DNA of 64,000 bases, from NCBI RefSeq assembly GCF_000769405.2, contig NZ_CP053439.1:1240001-1304000 (forward strand), written 5' to 3'. This DNA comes from Rhizobium brockwellii. GTDB taxonomy: Bacteria; Pseudomonadota; Alphaproteobacteria; Rhizobiales; Rhizobiaceae. Below are positions 55,707 through 64,000 of this stretch, piece after piece. Every line of letters begins with the position of its first letter. The first letter of the stretch is position 1. The translations under genes and the position numbers were made by a program. Below the pieces are notes generated by a model. That model saw only the letters and a program-made list of their open reading frames with translations. It ran no database searches and was not told the origin of the DNA.

Positions 55707-57044
55707 ATGAAAAGAACCGTGAAATCGATCAGCATACTGCCAGCATACGGATTGAGAGCAGCTGTCGCGCTTGCTGGCGCGGCGCTTTTGAGTTTTGGCC
55801 TTTCGACAGCCGCGCGCGCTGACGAGCTGGCTGTGTGGGATGACCAAACCTATGAAGGCCAGAGTGCTGTTATAGAGCAGCTCAACAAGGAGTTCGAAGC
55901 TGCCCATCCCGGCGTTACGATCAAACGCACCGCCCGCACCTTTGATGACATGAAGTTGACGCTGAAGCTTGCGGTTTCGGCAGGTGATGGCCCTGTCATC
56001 ACGAAGGTCAACCAAGGTGCCGGTGACATGGGGGCGATGGTCAAGGAAGGATTGCTCCTGCCGGTCGACGACTACATCAAACAATATGGTTGGGATAAGC
56101 TCCAGTCGGATTCCGTGCTCGCTCGAGACCGCTGGGAGGATGGAAAATTTGGGGTCGGTAAGACCTACGGCATATCCGGCCTCGGCGAGATCGTTGGCCT
56201 ATTCTACAATAAAAAGATCCTCGCCGATGCAGGAGTAGCGCTGCCGCAAACCTTCGAGGAGCTTCTCGCCGATCTCGACAAGCTGAAGGAAAAGGGCGTC
56301 CCGCCCTTCATGATGGGCTCGGCAAAACAGCATCTGGCCCTGCACATGATCGGCGCCATCGATCAAGCGCATATCGACGCCAGCAATCGTGCCGAGCTTG
56401 ACGATCTGATTTACGGCCGGGGCGGCTCCTGGAACACCAAGGGGAACATCGAATCCGCCAAACTCGTGCAGCAATGGGCACAGGGCGGTTATTTTTTCCC
56501 CGGTTACGAAGGTATCTCGGGTGACGACGCCGTCCAGCTTTTCATTTCCGGGCAGGGCGCGTTCCTTATCTCCGGGACCTGGTATTTCGGTGACATGCAA
56601 CACAATCCGGATATCGGCTTTATGGCCATTCCCGCCCCGAAGGGTGTTTCCAAACCCATGAGCGTCGGGGGTGTGGATCTTGCCTGGGCGATAACGAGCC
56701 TTGCCAAAACCAAGCCGACACAGGACCTGGCCGGCGCATATATCGATTATATGGTCTCGGAAAAGGCTGCTGAAACCTGGGCCAATGCTGGCTATCTTCC
56801 GGCAACTTCGCTCGCGGCTGACGCAAAGCCAAAGCTCACGCCGCTCCTCACTTCCGGCATCGAAATGTGGAAGACACTCAACGCCAACGACGCTCTCGGC
56901 CATTACCCCGATTGGTCGAGCCCAACGATGCTGAAGACAATAGACGACAACACGCCGCTTCTTCTGTCCGGCAATATCACGCCCGAAGCCTTTGTCGATG
57001 CTATGGACAAGGATTATCAGGCGTACCTGAAGGACAAGAAATAA
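55707..57044 (+). CDS. Sugar ABC transporter substrate-binding protein
   Basis: A 445-residue extracellular solute-binding protein of family 1 (maltose/multiple-sugar type). A signal peptide (to about residue 39; AALLSFGLSTAARADELAVWDD) precedes QSAVIEQLNKEFEAAHPGVTIKRT, GLFYNKKILADAGVALPQTFEELLADLDKLKEKG, GQGAFLISGTWY and AETWANAGYLPA. It should deliver a mono- or oligosaccharide to the two permeases that follow. ATG 55707 follows GAGGTGGAG. The sugar is not deducible and no catabolic enzyme gene is linked. Confidence 0.9.
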   Translation: MKRTVKSISILPAYGLRAAVALAGAALLSFGLSTAARADELAVWDDQTYEGQSAVIEQLNKEFEAAHPGVTIKRTARTFDDMKLTLKLAVSAGDGPVITKVNQGAGDMGAMVKEGLLLPVDDYIKQYGWDKLQSDSVLARDRWEDGKFGVGKTYGISGLGEIVGLFYNKKILADAGVALPQTFEELLADLDKLKEKGVPPFMMGSAKQHLALHMIGAIDQAHIDASNRAELDDLIYGRGGSWNTKGNIESAKLVQQWAQGGYFFPGYEGISGDDAVQLFISGQGAFLISGTWYFGDMQHNPDIGFMAIPAPKGVSKPMSVGGVDLAWAITSLAKTKPTQDLAGAYIDYMVSEKAAETWANAGYLPATSLAADAKPKLTPLLTSGIEMWKTLNANDALGHYPDWSSPTMLKTIDDNTPLLLSGNITPEAFVDAMDKDYQAYLKDKK

Positions 57045-57058
57045 AGACTGCCAGCGCA

Positions 57059-57087
57059 GGTCACGGCCGTCCCCGGCGGTCGTGGCC
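57059..57087 (+). other. Intercistronic hairpin
   Basis: GGTCACGGCCG and CGGTCGTGGCC pair at 9 of 11 positions with a 7-nt loop, just after the binding-protein stop. Such hairpins often stabilise upstream mRNA and lower permease expression. Confidence 0.5.
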
Positions 57088-57169
57088 TCAGTCTCGTCGA
57101 TCCAAATAAATGAGCACTGTGATCGGCTTGCTGCGCGATGACCACAGCTTTGGCTTTATGGAGTAATGG

Positions 57170-58063
57170 ATGAAACGCTCCGCACTTGACGGCTCGCAAC
57201 AGACCAATTTTATCTATTTATTGCCGGGATTGCTGTTCTACGCGGCTTTTGTCTTTGGACCGATCGTTGCGGCTTTGGGTTTGAGTCTGACCAGCTGGGA
57301 CGGCTTGAGCATGCCCAAGTGGGTTGGTTTGGGCAATTACGCCGATCTCTTTTCTGACAGTCGTTTTTATATTGCCTTGCGTAACAATGCCGAGCTTATG
57401 ATCTTCTACTGTGTCCTGCCGCTCGTGCTCGGCATAACTCTTGCTGCCTGCGTCTGGAATCTGAAGCAGCGCGAACAACTCGCCCTGCGCACCTTCTTGT
57501 TCCTGCCTTATATCATGCCGACCGCCGTGTTGGGCATCATCTGGGCATGGCTCTACAATCCCGCATTTGGCCCGTTCAATCAGTTTCTCAGAGCAGTGGG
57601 GCTGGGCGCCCTTGCGCTCCCATGGCTGGGAGATTTCAATTTCGTGCTTCCCGCGGTCGGGATCGTTGCCACTTGGTATTTCTTCGGTTTTTGCATGGTC
57701 ATCTTCCTGACCGGGATTCAACGCATCGACCCGTCTCTTTTCGACGCTGCCAAGGTCGATGGCGCTTCGGGGCGAAAAACCTTTTTCTGGATAACCCTGC
57801 CGCTTCTCTTGCCTGAAATAAGGGTGGTTTTGCTGCTGACGGTCATCGCGTCGATCAAAAGCTTCGACCTGATTTTTACGATGACCAGGGGCGGACCCGC
57901 CAACGCGACGCTCGTGCCGAACATCTACATGTATCAGCTCGGCTTCGAGCTTAATCGGTTCGGCGCTGCGGCGGCCATCGCCATTGTCGGCGCGATACTC
58001 ACATTCGTCATCAACTACGCAATTCACCGGCTGGTGGGCTCGCAGAATAAAGGACGGACTTAA
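57170..58063 (+). CDS. Sugar ABC transporter permease (MalF type)
   Basis: A 297-residue inner-membrane permease with six hydrophobic segments. The hallmark EAA loop, contacting the ATPase, reads RIDPSLFDAAKVDGASGRKTFFWITLPLL, and the amino end has LPGLLFYAAFVFGPIVAALGLSLTSWDG. It forms the channel with the second permease, whose ATG overlaps its TAA by one base. Start ATG 57170 follows TATGGAGTAATGG. No ATP-binding subunit gene is in the operon. Confidence 0.9.
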   Translation: MKRSALDGSQQTNFIYLLPGLLFYAAFVFGPIVAALGLSLTSWDGLSMPKWVGLGNYADLFSDSRFYIALRNNAELMIFYCVLPLVLGITLAACVWNLKQREQLALRTFLFLPYIMPTAVLGIIWAWLYNPAFGPFNQFLRAVGLGALALPWLGDFNFVLPAVGIVATWYFFGFCMVIFLTGIQRIDPSLFDAAKVDGASGRKTFFWITLPLLLPEIRVVLLLTVIASIKSFDLIFTMTRGGPANATLVPNIYMYQLGFELNRFGAAAAIAIVGAILTFVINYAIHRLVGSQNKGRT

Positions 58064-58896
58064 TGAGCCGTTGGTCTAATATCCCCGCCGGTACGCTATT
58101 CCTTCGCATTGTGCTCTGGCTTCTTGCTTTCGTAACGATCACGCCGTTCCTGCTCCTGCTTCTGACCTCAATAAAGAGCAAGGCTGACGTTCTGCAGGGT
58201 GCATTCGCGTTGCCAGCATATCCGCATTTCGAAAATTACGTCGATGCCTGGAATGCCGGACATTTCAATATCTACTTCTGGAATTCGATCATCGTTGTCA
58301 TACCCGTCGTTGCTGCAAGCGTCTTTTTAGGCCTGCTGACCGGTTTTGCCTTCGCCTACCTGTCTTTTCCGTTCCGGCGCACGCTGTTCGCTATCCTGAC
58401 GCTCGGCATGATGGTGCCGGCGGAAGCCTTCATCATCCCGCTTTATTATGAAATGCGGTATCTCGGACTGATCAATACCTATGCGGCTCTGATTGTGCCG
58501 CAGATCGCGATGTCGATACCATTCTCGACGATCTTCCTCGCCAGCGCGATGCAGCAACTGCCGGAAGAAGTTCTCGAAGCGGCGGTTCTCGATGGCGCCG
58601 GACGCTTCTATATCCTGCGCAAGATCGTTATCCCGCTCATGGTGCCGGCAATGTCGACTCTGGCGCTGTTTCTGTTCATATGGACCTGGAACGAGTTTCT
58701 CATTCCGTTCATTCTGGTCAATGACGACGCTTATCGGACGCTGCCCCTCGGCATGCTGTTTTTCCAAGGGCGTTATACCGTCAATACGCCGGTTCTGACC
58801 GCCGGCGCGGTGATCGTCATTTTCCCGCTCATCGTGACTTATCTGGTTTTCCAGCGGCGGTTCATTGCCGGCCTGACGGCAGGAGCGACGAAATAG
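58063..58896 (+). CDS. Sugar ABC transporter permease (MalG type)
   Basis: A 277-residue inner-membrane permease with six segments. The EAA loop is LPEEVLEAAVLDGAGRFYILRKIVIPLMVPA, and VFQRRFIAGLTAGATK is the normal carboxyl end. The ATG overlaps the preceding stop (TAATG). It ends 28 bp before the convergent polysaccharide operon, leaving no room for an ATPase or enzyme gene. The transporter must therefore borrow a shared ATPase, such as an MsmK/UgpC-type protein encoded elsewhere. Confidence 0.9.
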   Translation: MSRWSNIPAGTLFLRIVLWLLAFVTITPFLLLLLTSIKSKADVLQGAFALPAYPHFENYVDAWNAGHFNIYFWNSIIVVIPVVAASVFLGLLTGFAFAYLSFPFRRTLFAILTLGMMVPAEAFIIPLYYEMRYLGLINTYAALIVPQIAMSIPFSTIFLASAMQQLPEEVLEAAVLDGAGRFYILRKIVIPLMVPAMSTLALFLFIWTWNEFLIPFILVNDDAYRTLPLGMLFFQGRYTVNTPVLTAGAVIVIFPLIVTYLVFQRRFIAGLTAGATK

Positions 58897-58923
58897 ACAG
58901 CCGATGCGATCGGCGGCAAAGTC

Positions 58924-60168
58924 TCACGCGGCTCCCCTCACGCCTCGCTCACGCTTGTGGCGCACTTCCAGCGCCGCGCAGCCCCAGACCGTGCCAAGCA
59001 GCAGATAGACATGGCGCCAGTGGTCGATATCGATGACGTTGCCGATTGTCGCATGGCCGAGAACCGAGATCCAGGCGATCATCAGGAAGGGCTGCCACGG
59101 CCGGTCGAGCAGCAAGTTTCGGAAGCCGAGAGCCAGCGTCCAGACAAGCATGCCGACATAGCTGACGAAGCCGAGCCAGCCATAGGTGGTCAGCGATTTC
59201 AGCCAGATATTGTGCTCGTCCTCGGGAAACATCGTGCCGAACACCAGCGGACCGATGCCGAAGGGGCGCTCCATCATCATGGTGAAGCCGATCCGATGGC
59301 GCTCGAAACGGCCAAGATGTTCGCCGTCATATTGCTGCACCAGCTGGGCACGCGCCGAAAACAGTTCGGCGACCTTCGGGATCTGCAGTGCCACCAGCAG
59401 CGAGGCGATCAACATGATGATCGCCGCCAGCGACAGGACCAGGACTCGCAGGCGAAAGGCGCCGCTGCGCTCCTTTAGCAGCATGATGAAGATCAGCAGC
59501 GCCACGCCAAGCGCGAAGAGCCCCCAGGCGGCACGGGAGAAGGAGAGGAAGATGCCGAGCGCAAGCACGAGCAGGGCGGCGGCCTTCAGCGGAGATTTCT
59601 TCAGGTCGCCGGCCAGGATGCCGTGGATGAGATAGAGCGATGGCGGCACCAGGAAGGGGCCGAAGACGTTGGGGTCCTGGAAGGCGCCCTTGGCGCGGTC
59701 GTAGAGCGTGAAGATTTCCGCGCCTGGAAAGGCGTGGAAATAGCCGAGTATGCCGAGCGCGGAGGTCGCGACGGCGGCGAAGGTCCAGGCGTTGAAGATC
59801 AGCGGCAGTCGCTTGTGGCTGTCCTCGATGATCGCGGCGTAGAAGACCGCCGTCAGCGCCAGAAAGGTCGACACCGCGATATACATCGGTCCCGTCGCCA
59901 GGTCCTTCATCTGCGTGAGCGACAGCATGCCGCCGATATTGAAGGTAAGCAAAAGGGCGAGCAGCGGCGCCACGCCGCGCGAAATCCGGAGGCCCAGGAT
60001 GAACCAGAGGCCGATCAGCCCCGCCATCCAGAGTTCATAGGGTGCCGGCTCGTCGATCACGAAACCGGAGAGGAACACACCGAAGGCGACGAAGGCCGAG
60101 CCGATCAGGCGCAGCGTCATCCGCTGCGGTTGGGCGACACGGCGATATGTCGCCTCGATCGCGCTCAA
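58924..60168 (-). CDS. O-antigen ligase/polymerase-like membrane protein
   Basis: A 414-residue polytopic membrane protein with about ten to twelve hydrophobic segments and a large loop containing HLGRFERHRIGFTMMMERPFGIGP followed by DEHNIWLKSLTTYGWLGFVSY. These are the RX(n)G and H-containing features of the Wzy_C (O-antigen ligase/ExoQ) family. It should polymerise repeat units or ligate a glycan in the periplasm. Its start overlaps the stop of the upstream sugar transferase gene by ATGA, so the two are translationally coupled. Confidence 0.82.
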   Translation of the reverse strand: MSAIEATYRRVAQPQRMTLRLIGSAFVAFGVFLSGFVIDEPAPYELWMAGLIGLWFILGLRISRGVAPLLALLLTFNIGGMLSLTQMKDLATGPMYIAVSTFLALTAVFYAAIIEDSHKRLPLIFNAWTFAAVATSALGILGYFHAFPGAEIFTLYDRAKGAFQDPNVFGPFLVPPSLYLIHGILAGDLKKSPLKAAALLVLALGIFLSFSRAAWGLFALGVALLIFIMLLKERSGAFRLRVLVLSLAAIIMLIASLLVALQIPKVAELFSARAQLVQQYDGEHLGRFERHRIGFTMMMERPFGIGPLVFGTMFPEDEHNIWLKSLTTYGWLGFVSYVGMLVWTLALGFRNLLLDRPWQPFLMIAWISVLGHATIGNVIDIDHWRHVYLLLGTVWGCAALEVRHKRERGVRGAA

Positions 60169-61727
60169 TAGGCGTTTTCCGTGTTGAGCAGCCGGATCGG
60201 CGTCAGGAACAGGATCTTGAGATCGAACCAGAGCGACCAGTTCTCGATGTAATAGAGGTCGTAGGCGGTGCGGAACTTGATCTTCTCGTCATTGTCCACT
60301 TCGCCGCGCCAGCCGTTGATCTGCGCCCAGCCGGTGACGCCCGGCTTGACGCGATGGCGGGCGAAATAACCCTCGACGACATCGCCGAAGGCGCGGTCGC
60401 GTGCCTGAGCGAGAACGGCGTGCGGACGCGGGCCGACCAGCGAGAGATCGCCCCTCAGCACGTTGAAAAGCTGCGGCAGTTCATCGATCGAGGTCTTGCG
60501 GATGAAGCGGCCGACGCGGGTGACACGCGGATCGCCCTTGGTCACCGCTGCCTTGCCGGTGGGGTCGGCCATGTTGGTGTACATCGAGCGGAACTTGAAG
60601 ACGTTGATGATTTCATTGTTGAAGCCGTGGCGCTTCTGCATGAAGAAGACCGGACCTTCGGAGGTCGCCTTGATGGCGATCGCGGTCGCGACCATGATCG
60701 GCCAGAGCAGCGCAAGTGCGACGATCGTGAAGAAGATGTCGAAGCCGCGCTTGGCGACGGAATCCCAGTCGCGGATCGGCTTCTTGAAAATATCGAGCAT
60801 CGGCACCGAGCCGACATGCGAATAGGCGCGCGGCCGGAAGCGCAGCCGGTTGGCATGCGCGGCAAGGCGGATATCGACCGGCAGAACCCAGAGCTTCTTC
60901 AAAAGGTCGTAGATACGGGCCTCGGCTGACAGCGGCAGGGCGATGATCAGCATGTCGATGCGCGTCAGCCGCACGAATTCGACGAGTTCGGCGACGGTGC
61001 CGAGCTTCGGATAACCGGCGACCATGATCGGCGAGCGTTTCTCGCCGCGGTCGTCGAAGATACCGCAGATGCGGATGTCGTTATCGGCCTGCTGTTCGAG
61101 GACGCGGATCAGATCCTTGGCCGGCTCGCCGCCGCCGACGATGACGGCACGGCGTTCCATGATGCCGTTGCGCGCCCAGTTGCGGATGCCGTAGGCGACG
61201 AGGAAGCGCTCGGCCGCGAGGAAGAGAGCGCCCGCAGCGAACCAGACGATATAGGCATCGACCATCGCCGATGTCGTGCCGCGAAGAAGTGCGAACAGGC
61301 CGGTGATGAGGACAAACGCGATCGTCCAGGCAACGAGGATGCGCGGTATCAGCCGCACCTTGGAGCGAAGTGCCGGAATTGTGTAAGTATCGGCAAGCTG
61401 CAGGCTGATGACGGTCAAGGCCGAGGCAATCGCCGCCATGCCCGCCCGCATCAACGGTGAATCGCCGCCGTCGCCGGGGCTGAAATAATAGGTGATCAGA
61501 GCTATCGCAAAGAGCGCCAGGAATTCGAGCAGCCGCAATTGCCCGATGATGATCGTTGGCGAACGGGTTCCGTCACGGAACTGTTCGGCGATCTGCCGGG
61601 CATAGGGGTTGATCTCAGTCGGATCGGAAGGTTTCTGCTGACCCGCTTCGCCGCGCACCTCGACGTCGGAAACCTGCTTGCGCAGTGCGTCCACGTCGAA
61701 TTGATCGCCTTTTTCCAGCTTGTTCAT
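60165..61727 (-). CDS. Undecaprenyl-phosphate sugar-1-phosphate transferase (WcaJ/ExoY family)
   Basis: A 520-residue polyisoprenyl-phosphate hexose-1-phosphate transferase. It has membrane helices (about 60-185), a CoA_binding_3-type Rossmann domain (RRAVIVGGGEPAKDLIRVL) and the catalytic Bac_transf domain: KRGFDIFFTIVALALLWPI, GPVFFMQKRHGFNNEIINVFKFRSM, RVGRFIRKTSIDELPQLFNVL, and KPGVTGWAQINGWRGE. It probably primes the repeat unit by loading glucose-1-phosphate (or a related sugar) onto the lipid carrier; sugar identity is inferred. Confidence 0.9.
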   Translation of the reverse strand: MNKLEKGDQFDVDALRKQVSDVEVRGEAGQQKPSDPTEINPYARQIAEQFRDGTRSPTIIIGQLRLLEFLALFAIALITYYFSPGDGGDSPLMRAGMAAIASALTVISLQLADTYTIPALRSKVRLIPRILVAWTIAFVLITGLFALLRGTTSAMVDAYIVWFAAGALFLAAERFLVAYGIRNWARNGIMERRAVIVGGGEPAKDLIRVLEQQADNDIRICGIFDDRGEKRSPIMVAGYPKLGTVAELVEFVRLTRIDMLIIALPLSAEARIYDLLKKLWVLPVDIRLAAHANRLRFRPRAYSHVGSVPMLDIFKKPIRDWDSVAKRGFDIFFTIVALALLWPIMVATAIAIKATSEGPVFFMQKRHGFNNEIINVFKFRSMYTNMADPTGKAAVTKGDPRVTRVGRFIRKTSIDELPQLFNVLRGDLSLVGPRPHAVLAQARDRAFGDVVEGYFARHRVKPGVTGWAQINGWRGEVDNDEKIKFRTAYDLYYIENWSLWFDLKILFLTPIRLLNTENAY

Positions 61728-61784
61728 GGGGTTTCATCGCTCGTTGTTACCCAAGCGAAATAGCAGAAAGCCCCTAAGAAACAT

Positions 61785-62954
61785 TTACGAGGCGACGGGC
61801 AATACTTGGCCGGCAGCGGGATTGACGAGCTCTTGGTACAATTTCAGGACATCACGCGCCATGACGGCGGAGGAAAACACCGCCTTTACCGCCTCGGGCT
61901 TCGGCATCGTCCTGGCGTGCCAGTCGGGTGTGCTCAGCGTTTCTGCCATGACGCGGGCGAGATCGTCGGAATTACCGGGCTCCACCAGTGCTGCGCTTTC
62001 GGCGCCGAGCACCTCTGGAATGCCGCCGACACGGCTTGCGATGATCGTCTTGCCGGCGCCGAGCCCCTCGAGCACGATATAGGGCATGGCTTCGGCGCGC
62101 GAGGGAACGACGAGGTTCTGAGCCATGGAGAAGGCTTCATGGACCCGCATTGCCGGCAGCATGCCGATGCGTTTGCCAAGGCCGCGTTCGACCATCATCT
62201 CACGGTAGCGGTCGCGATCCGGCCCGTCGCCGATCATCAGCGCCGACAGTGGCCTGCCGAGCAGCCGTTCGGTCTTGGCGAAGGCATCGACAAACAGATC
62301 GGGACCCTTGAGGTCCCGCAGCATTCCCACATAGATGAAATGCACGGCATCCGAGCGGGTCGGGATCGGTTCGAAATCGCGCTCGCCAATGCCGTTGTAG
62401 ATCAGTCTCGTCTTCGTCCGCGGCTTACCCACCTTGCGCGCATAGATGTCGCGCTCATATTCGCAGATGAAGACCAGCGCATCGGTGAAATATTCCTGCA
62501 GGCGCTCCATCCGGAGGACGAACTGTCCACTGAGCGAGGAGCGCGAATAATGCAGGCTTCCGCCATGCGCGGTATAGAGGCGGGCTACGCGATACCTGTT
62601 CACCCGCAACGCTGAGCCGGCAAGTCGCGCGAGCACACCGCCCTTGGCGCCGTGTCCGTGCAGCACATCCGGCCGCAAACTTTTGATTTTCTTGTATGTA
62701 TCCCACATCGTCGCAATATCGGACGGGCTGATCGAGCGCCGGATCGGCACGCGCGTCAGGCCGAGCGAGAGATAGGGACGGATATCGTCGAACAGGCTGT
62801 CCTCGTAATCGCCGCCGGTCGAGCTGTCGCAGAGGATGCCGATTTCATGGCCGGCCTTGCTGTGCTCCTCGACGAGATCACGGACGTGGCGGAAAATTCC
62901 ACCGATCGGCGACCTGAAGCAATGGAGGATACGGAGCGGTTGCTGTTTTGCCAT
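61785..62954 (-). CDS. Family 4 glycosyltransferase
   Basis: A 389-residue GT-B retaining glycosyltransferase. N-terminal: LRILHCFRSPIGGIFRHVRDLVEEHSKAGHEIG. C-terminal: FIYVGMLRDLKGPDLFVDAFAKTERLLG, LMIGDGPDR, VVPSRAEAMPYIVLEGLGAGKTIIASRVGGIPEVLG, which carries the E(X7)E sugar-nucleotide site. It probably adds one residue to the repeat unit on the cytoplasmic side. It starts 3 bp after the Wza-like lipoprotein gene, and 57 bp separate it from the sugar transferase gene. Confidence 0.9.
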   Translation of the reverse strand: MAKQQPLRILHCFRSPIGGIFRHVRDLVEEHSKAGHEIGILCDSSTGGDYEDSLFDDIRPYLSLGLTRVPIRRSISPSDIATMWDTYKKIKSLRPDVLHGHGAKGGVLARLAGSALRVNRYRVARLYTAHGGSLHYSRSSLSGQFVLRMERLQEYFTDALVFICEYERDIYARKVGKPRTKTRLIYNGIGERDFEPIPTRSDAVHFIYVGMLRDLKGPDLFVDAFAKTERLLGRPLSALMIGDGPDRDRYREMMVERGLGKRIGMLPAMRVHEAFSMAQNLVVPSRAEAMPYIVLEGLGAGKTIIASRVGGIPEVLGAESAALVEPGNSDDLARVMAETLSTPDWHARTMPKPEAVKAVFSSAVMARDVLKLYQELVNPAAGQVLPVAS

Positions 62955-62957
62955 CGC

Positions 62958-63533
62958 TCAGAAAAGCCGTTCGCGAACGTAGATCGTGTCACCTGCGATG
63001 ATCGGCCCTGATATATTGATGCGGCCGGTCAGCACCTGTCCGTTGATCTTGCGGGTGACATCGACCATGCGCTGGTTGGCGCGGCTGGTGAAGCCGCCGG
63101 CAATCGCGATGGCATTCTGCACCGTCATGCCGGGAACATAGGCGTACTGGCCGGGCTGGCCGACTTCACCCATGATGAAGACCGAACGGTAGCGATCGAC
63201 ATCGATGGTGACGTCGGGATCGCGAAGATAGCCCTGCTGCAGTTTCTGGGCGATCTGGCCTGAGAGTTGCTGCAGGGTTCGGCCACGGGCGGGGACCTGG
63301 CCGATGAGCGGGAAGGCGACATAGCCGGCCTGGTCCACAGTATAGGTGTTGGTCAGGCTCTGCTGGTCGAAAACGGTGATGCGCAGTCGATCGCCGCTGT
63401 CCAGCGTATAAGGCTGAATGGTCGCCTCGTTGAAGGCCTTCGGCGCCGGCTTGTACGTCGTGCAGCCGCCCAATGCTGCCGTCATGGCTGCAAGGCTCAG
63501 GGCCAAAAGGATCTTGGGCTGGACGACAGACAT
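62958..63533 (-). CDS. Polysaccharide export lipoprotein (Wza/ExoF-like)
   Basis: A 191-residue outer-membrane polysaccharide export protein. It has a lipoprotein signal with lipobox ALGGC (Cys24), a Poly_export domain (YTLDSGDRLRITVFDQQSL, VDQAGYVAFPLIGQVPARGRTLQQL, LRDPDVTIDVDRYRSV) and a SLBB domain (FIMGEVGQPGQYAYVPGMTVQNAIAIAGGFT). It is shorter than E. coli Wza, matching the ExoF/short OPX type. It leads the minus-strand polysaccharide operon and is divergent from the Wzz-type gene; 190 bp between them hold both promoters. Confidence 0.9.
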   Translation of the reverse strand: MSVVQPKILLALSLAAMTAALGGCTTYKPAPKAFNEATIQPYTLDSGDRLRITVFDQQSLTNTYTVDQAGYVAFPLIGQVPARGRTLQQLSGQIAQKLQQGYLRDPDVTIDVDRYRSVFIMGEVGQPGQYAYVPGMTVQNAIAIAGGFTSRANQRMVDVTRKINGQVLTGRINISGPIIAGDTIYVRERLF

Positions 63534-63588
63534 CCGCTTGTGCTCACAAAAATGAACTCGATGCAGTCGTTATCAATCCGTTAGGGTT

Positions 63589-63608
63589 AATGCCCGGTAA
63601 AGGGCATT
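63589..63608. other. Small palindrome in the divergent promoter region
   Basis: AATGCCC and GGGCATT with a 6-nt spacer, between the Wza-like and Wzz-like genes. It is a possible operator or hairpin; no regulator site was recognised. Confidence 0.35.
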
Positions 63609-63723
63609 GGCAATTTCTGGGTTTCCTTCATCTGTCATCGCTTAATACTCGGCAAGCTCACCATTAACCGTTGAGTTACCATGGTCGTTTACGCTTGCGG
63701 CACCTTTGTTGTGGAGTAAGAGC

Positions 63724-64000
63724 ATGTCCGGCGTAGCTCGTGATCAGGATGTGGACATCGACCTCGGCCAGTTGGTCCGTGCGGTCTGGACGCGCCGTCT
63801 GCGGATTTTGACAATCACCCTCGTGGGGGCGGGCGTTGCCTTTGCCTGCGCCAAGATCATGTCGCCGCAATATCGCAGCGAAACACGCATCCTCATCGAA
63901 CCCCGTGCTCCGGCCTTCGCCAGCACACAGCAGATCAATGACGCCAGCGCCGGTCCGCTGATGGACGAACTGAACATCGCCAGCCAGGTGCAGCTTCTGC
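63724..64000 (+). CDS. Polysaccharide chain-length/ExoP-type protein (5' part)
   Basis: Partial at the right edge; 92 codons are visible. It starts with ATG 63724 after GGAGTAAG and reads MSGVARDQDVDIDLGQLVRA, then VWTRRLRILTITLVGAGVAFACAKIMSPQYRSETRILIEPRAP. This is the Wzz domain opening: a cytoplasmic tip, one membrane segment (about residues 27-45) and the start of the periplasmic part. Such proteins set chain length and often end in a tyrosine autokinase (as ExoP does), which lies outside the window. It pairs with the divergent Wza-like lipoprotein gene. Confidence 0.86.
   Translation, partial: MSGVARDQDVDIDLGQLVRAVWTRRLRILTITLVGAGVAFACAKIMSPQYRSETRILIEPRAPAFASTQQINDASAGPLMDELNIASQVQLL

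Overview
The window is a chromosomal segment of an alphaproteobacterium of the Rhizobiaceae, most likely a Rhizobium of the leguminosarum/etli group. This rests on the GC-rich coding bias, the rhizobial-type LdtR regulator, Bpt leucyltransferase, DUF982 and DUF1236 proteins, the Agrobacterium/Rhizobium-type cellulose operon with bcsN, and many intergenic mosaic palindromes like the RIME elements of rhizobia. No phage, transposase, integrase or CRISPR array was seen.

Layout. 1-6.7 kb: end of parC, a SRPBCC protein, a Doc-type toxin gene broken by a one-base frameshift with its AbrB-type antitoxin, a DMT exporter, bpt, an RDD membrane protein and hemB. 6.7-13.4 kb: a DUF6163 membrane protein, ldtR and the L,D-transpeptidase it probably controls, then glyA-nrdR-ribD-ribE. 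13.4-26.7 kb: a polysaccharide island with dTDP-rhamnose genes (rmlC-B-D-A), a two-domain glycosyltransferase, a VioA-like sugar aminotransferase, a Gfo/Idh/MocA oxidoreductase, an ATP-grasp ligase, a 790-residue glycosyltransferase/radical-SAM/Rossmann fusion and another GT2. The island is bracketed by imperfect copies of the ribE and acetyltransferase gene ends. 26.7-32.6 kb: acetyltransferase, cupin, a small periplasmic protein, ribH-nusB, the proton pyrophosphatase hppA and bamE. 32.8-39.5 kb: a cytochrome bc1 chaperone-like gene, DUF177, plsX-fabH, ihfA, a MerR regulator, and a response regulator divergent from a hybrid histidine kinase. 39.6-49.4 kb: DUF1236 and the cellulose locus bcsN, bcsA-bcsB-bcsZ-TPR protein. 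49.5-54.4 kb: HAD phosphatase, tRNA-Pro(GGG), a methyltransferase, several small genes and a ROK regulator. 54.9-58.9 kb: acetyltransferase and a sugar ABC importer without its ATPase. 58.9-64 kb: a second polysaccharide locus (O-antigen ligase/polymerase-like protein, undecaprenyl-phosphate sugar transferase, GT4, Wza-like lipoprotein and, divergently, the start of a Wzz/ExoP-type chain-length protein).

How it fits together. Conserved housekeeping genes (riboflavin, one-carbon, phospholipid/fatty-acid initiation, heme) alternate with three separate surface-glycan systems. The ribD-ribE and ribH-nusB pairs, usually neighbours in this order, lie about 15 kb apart because the rml/radical-SAM island sits between them. 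The most novel-looking system is the island operon around the radical-SAM fusion. It has the parts to make, acylate or otherwise alter, and transfer a dTDP-amino sugar, but its product cannot be deduced from sequence alone.
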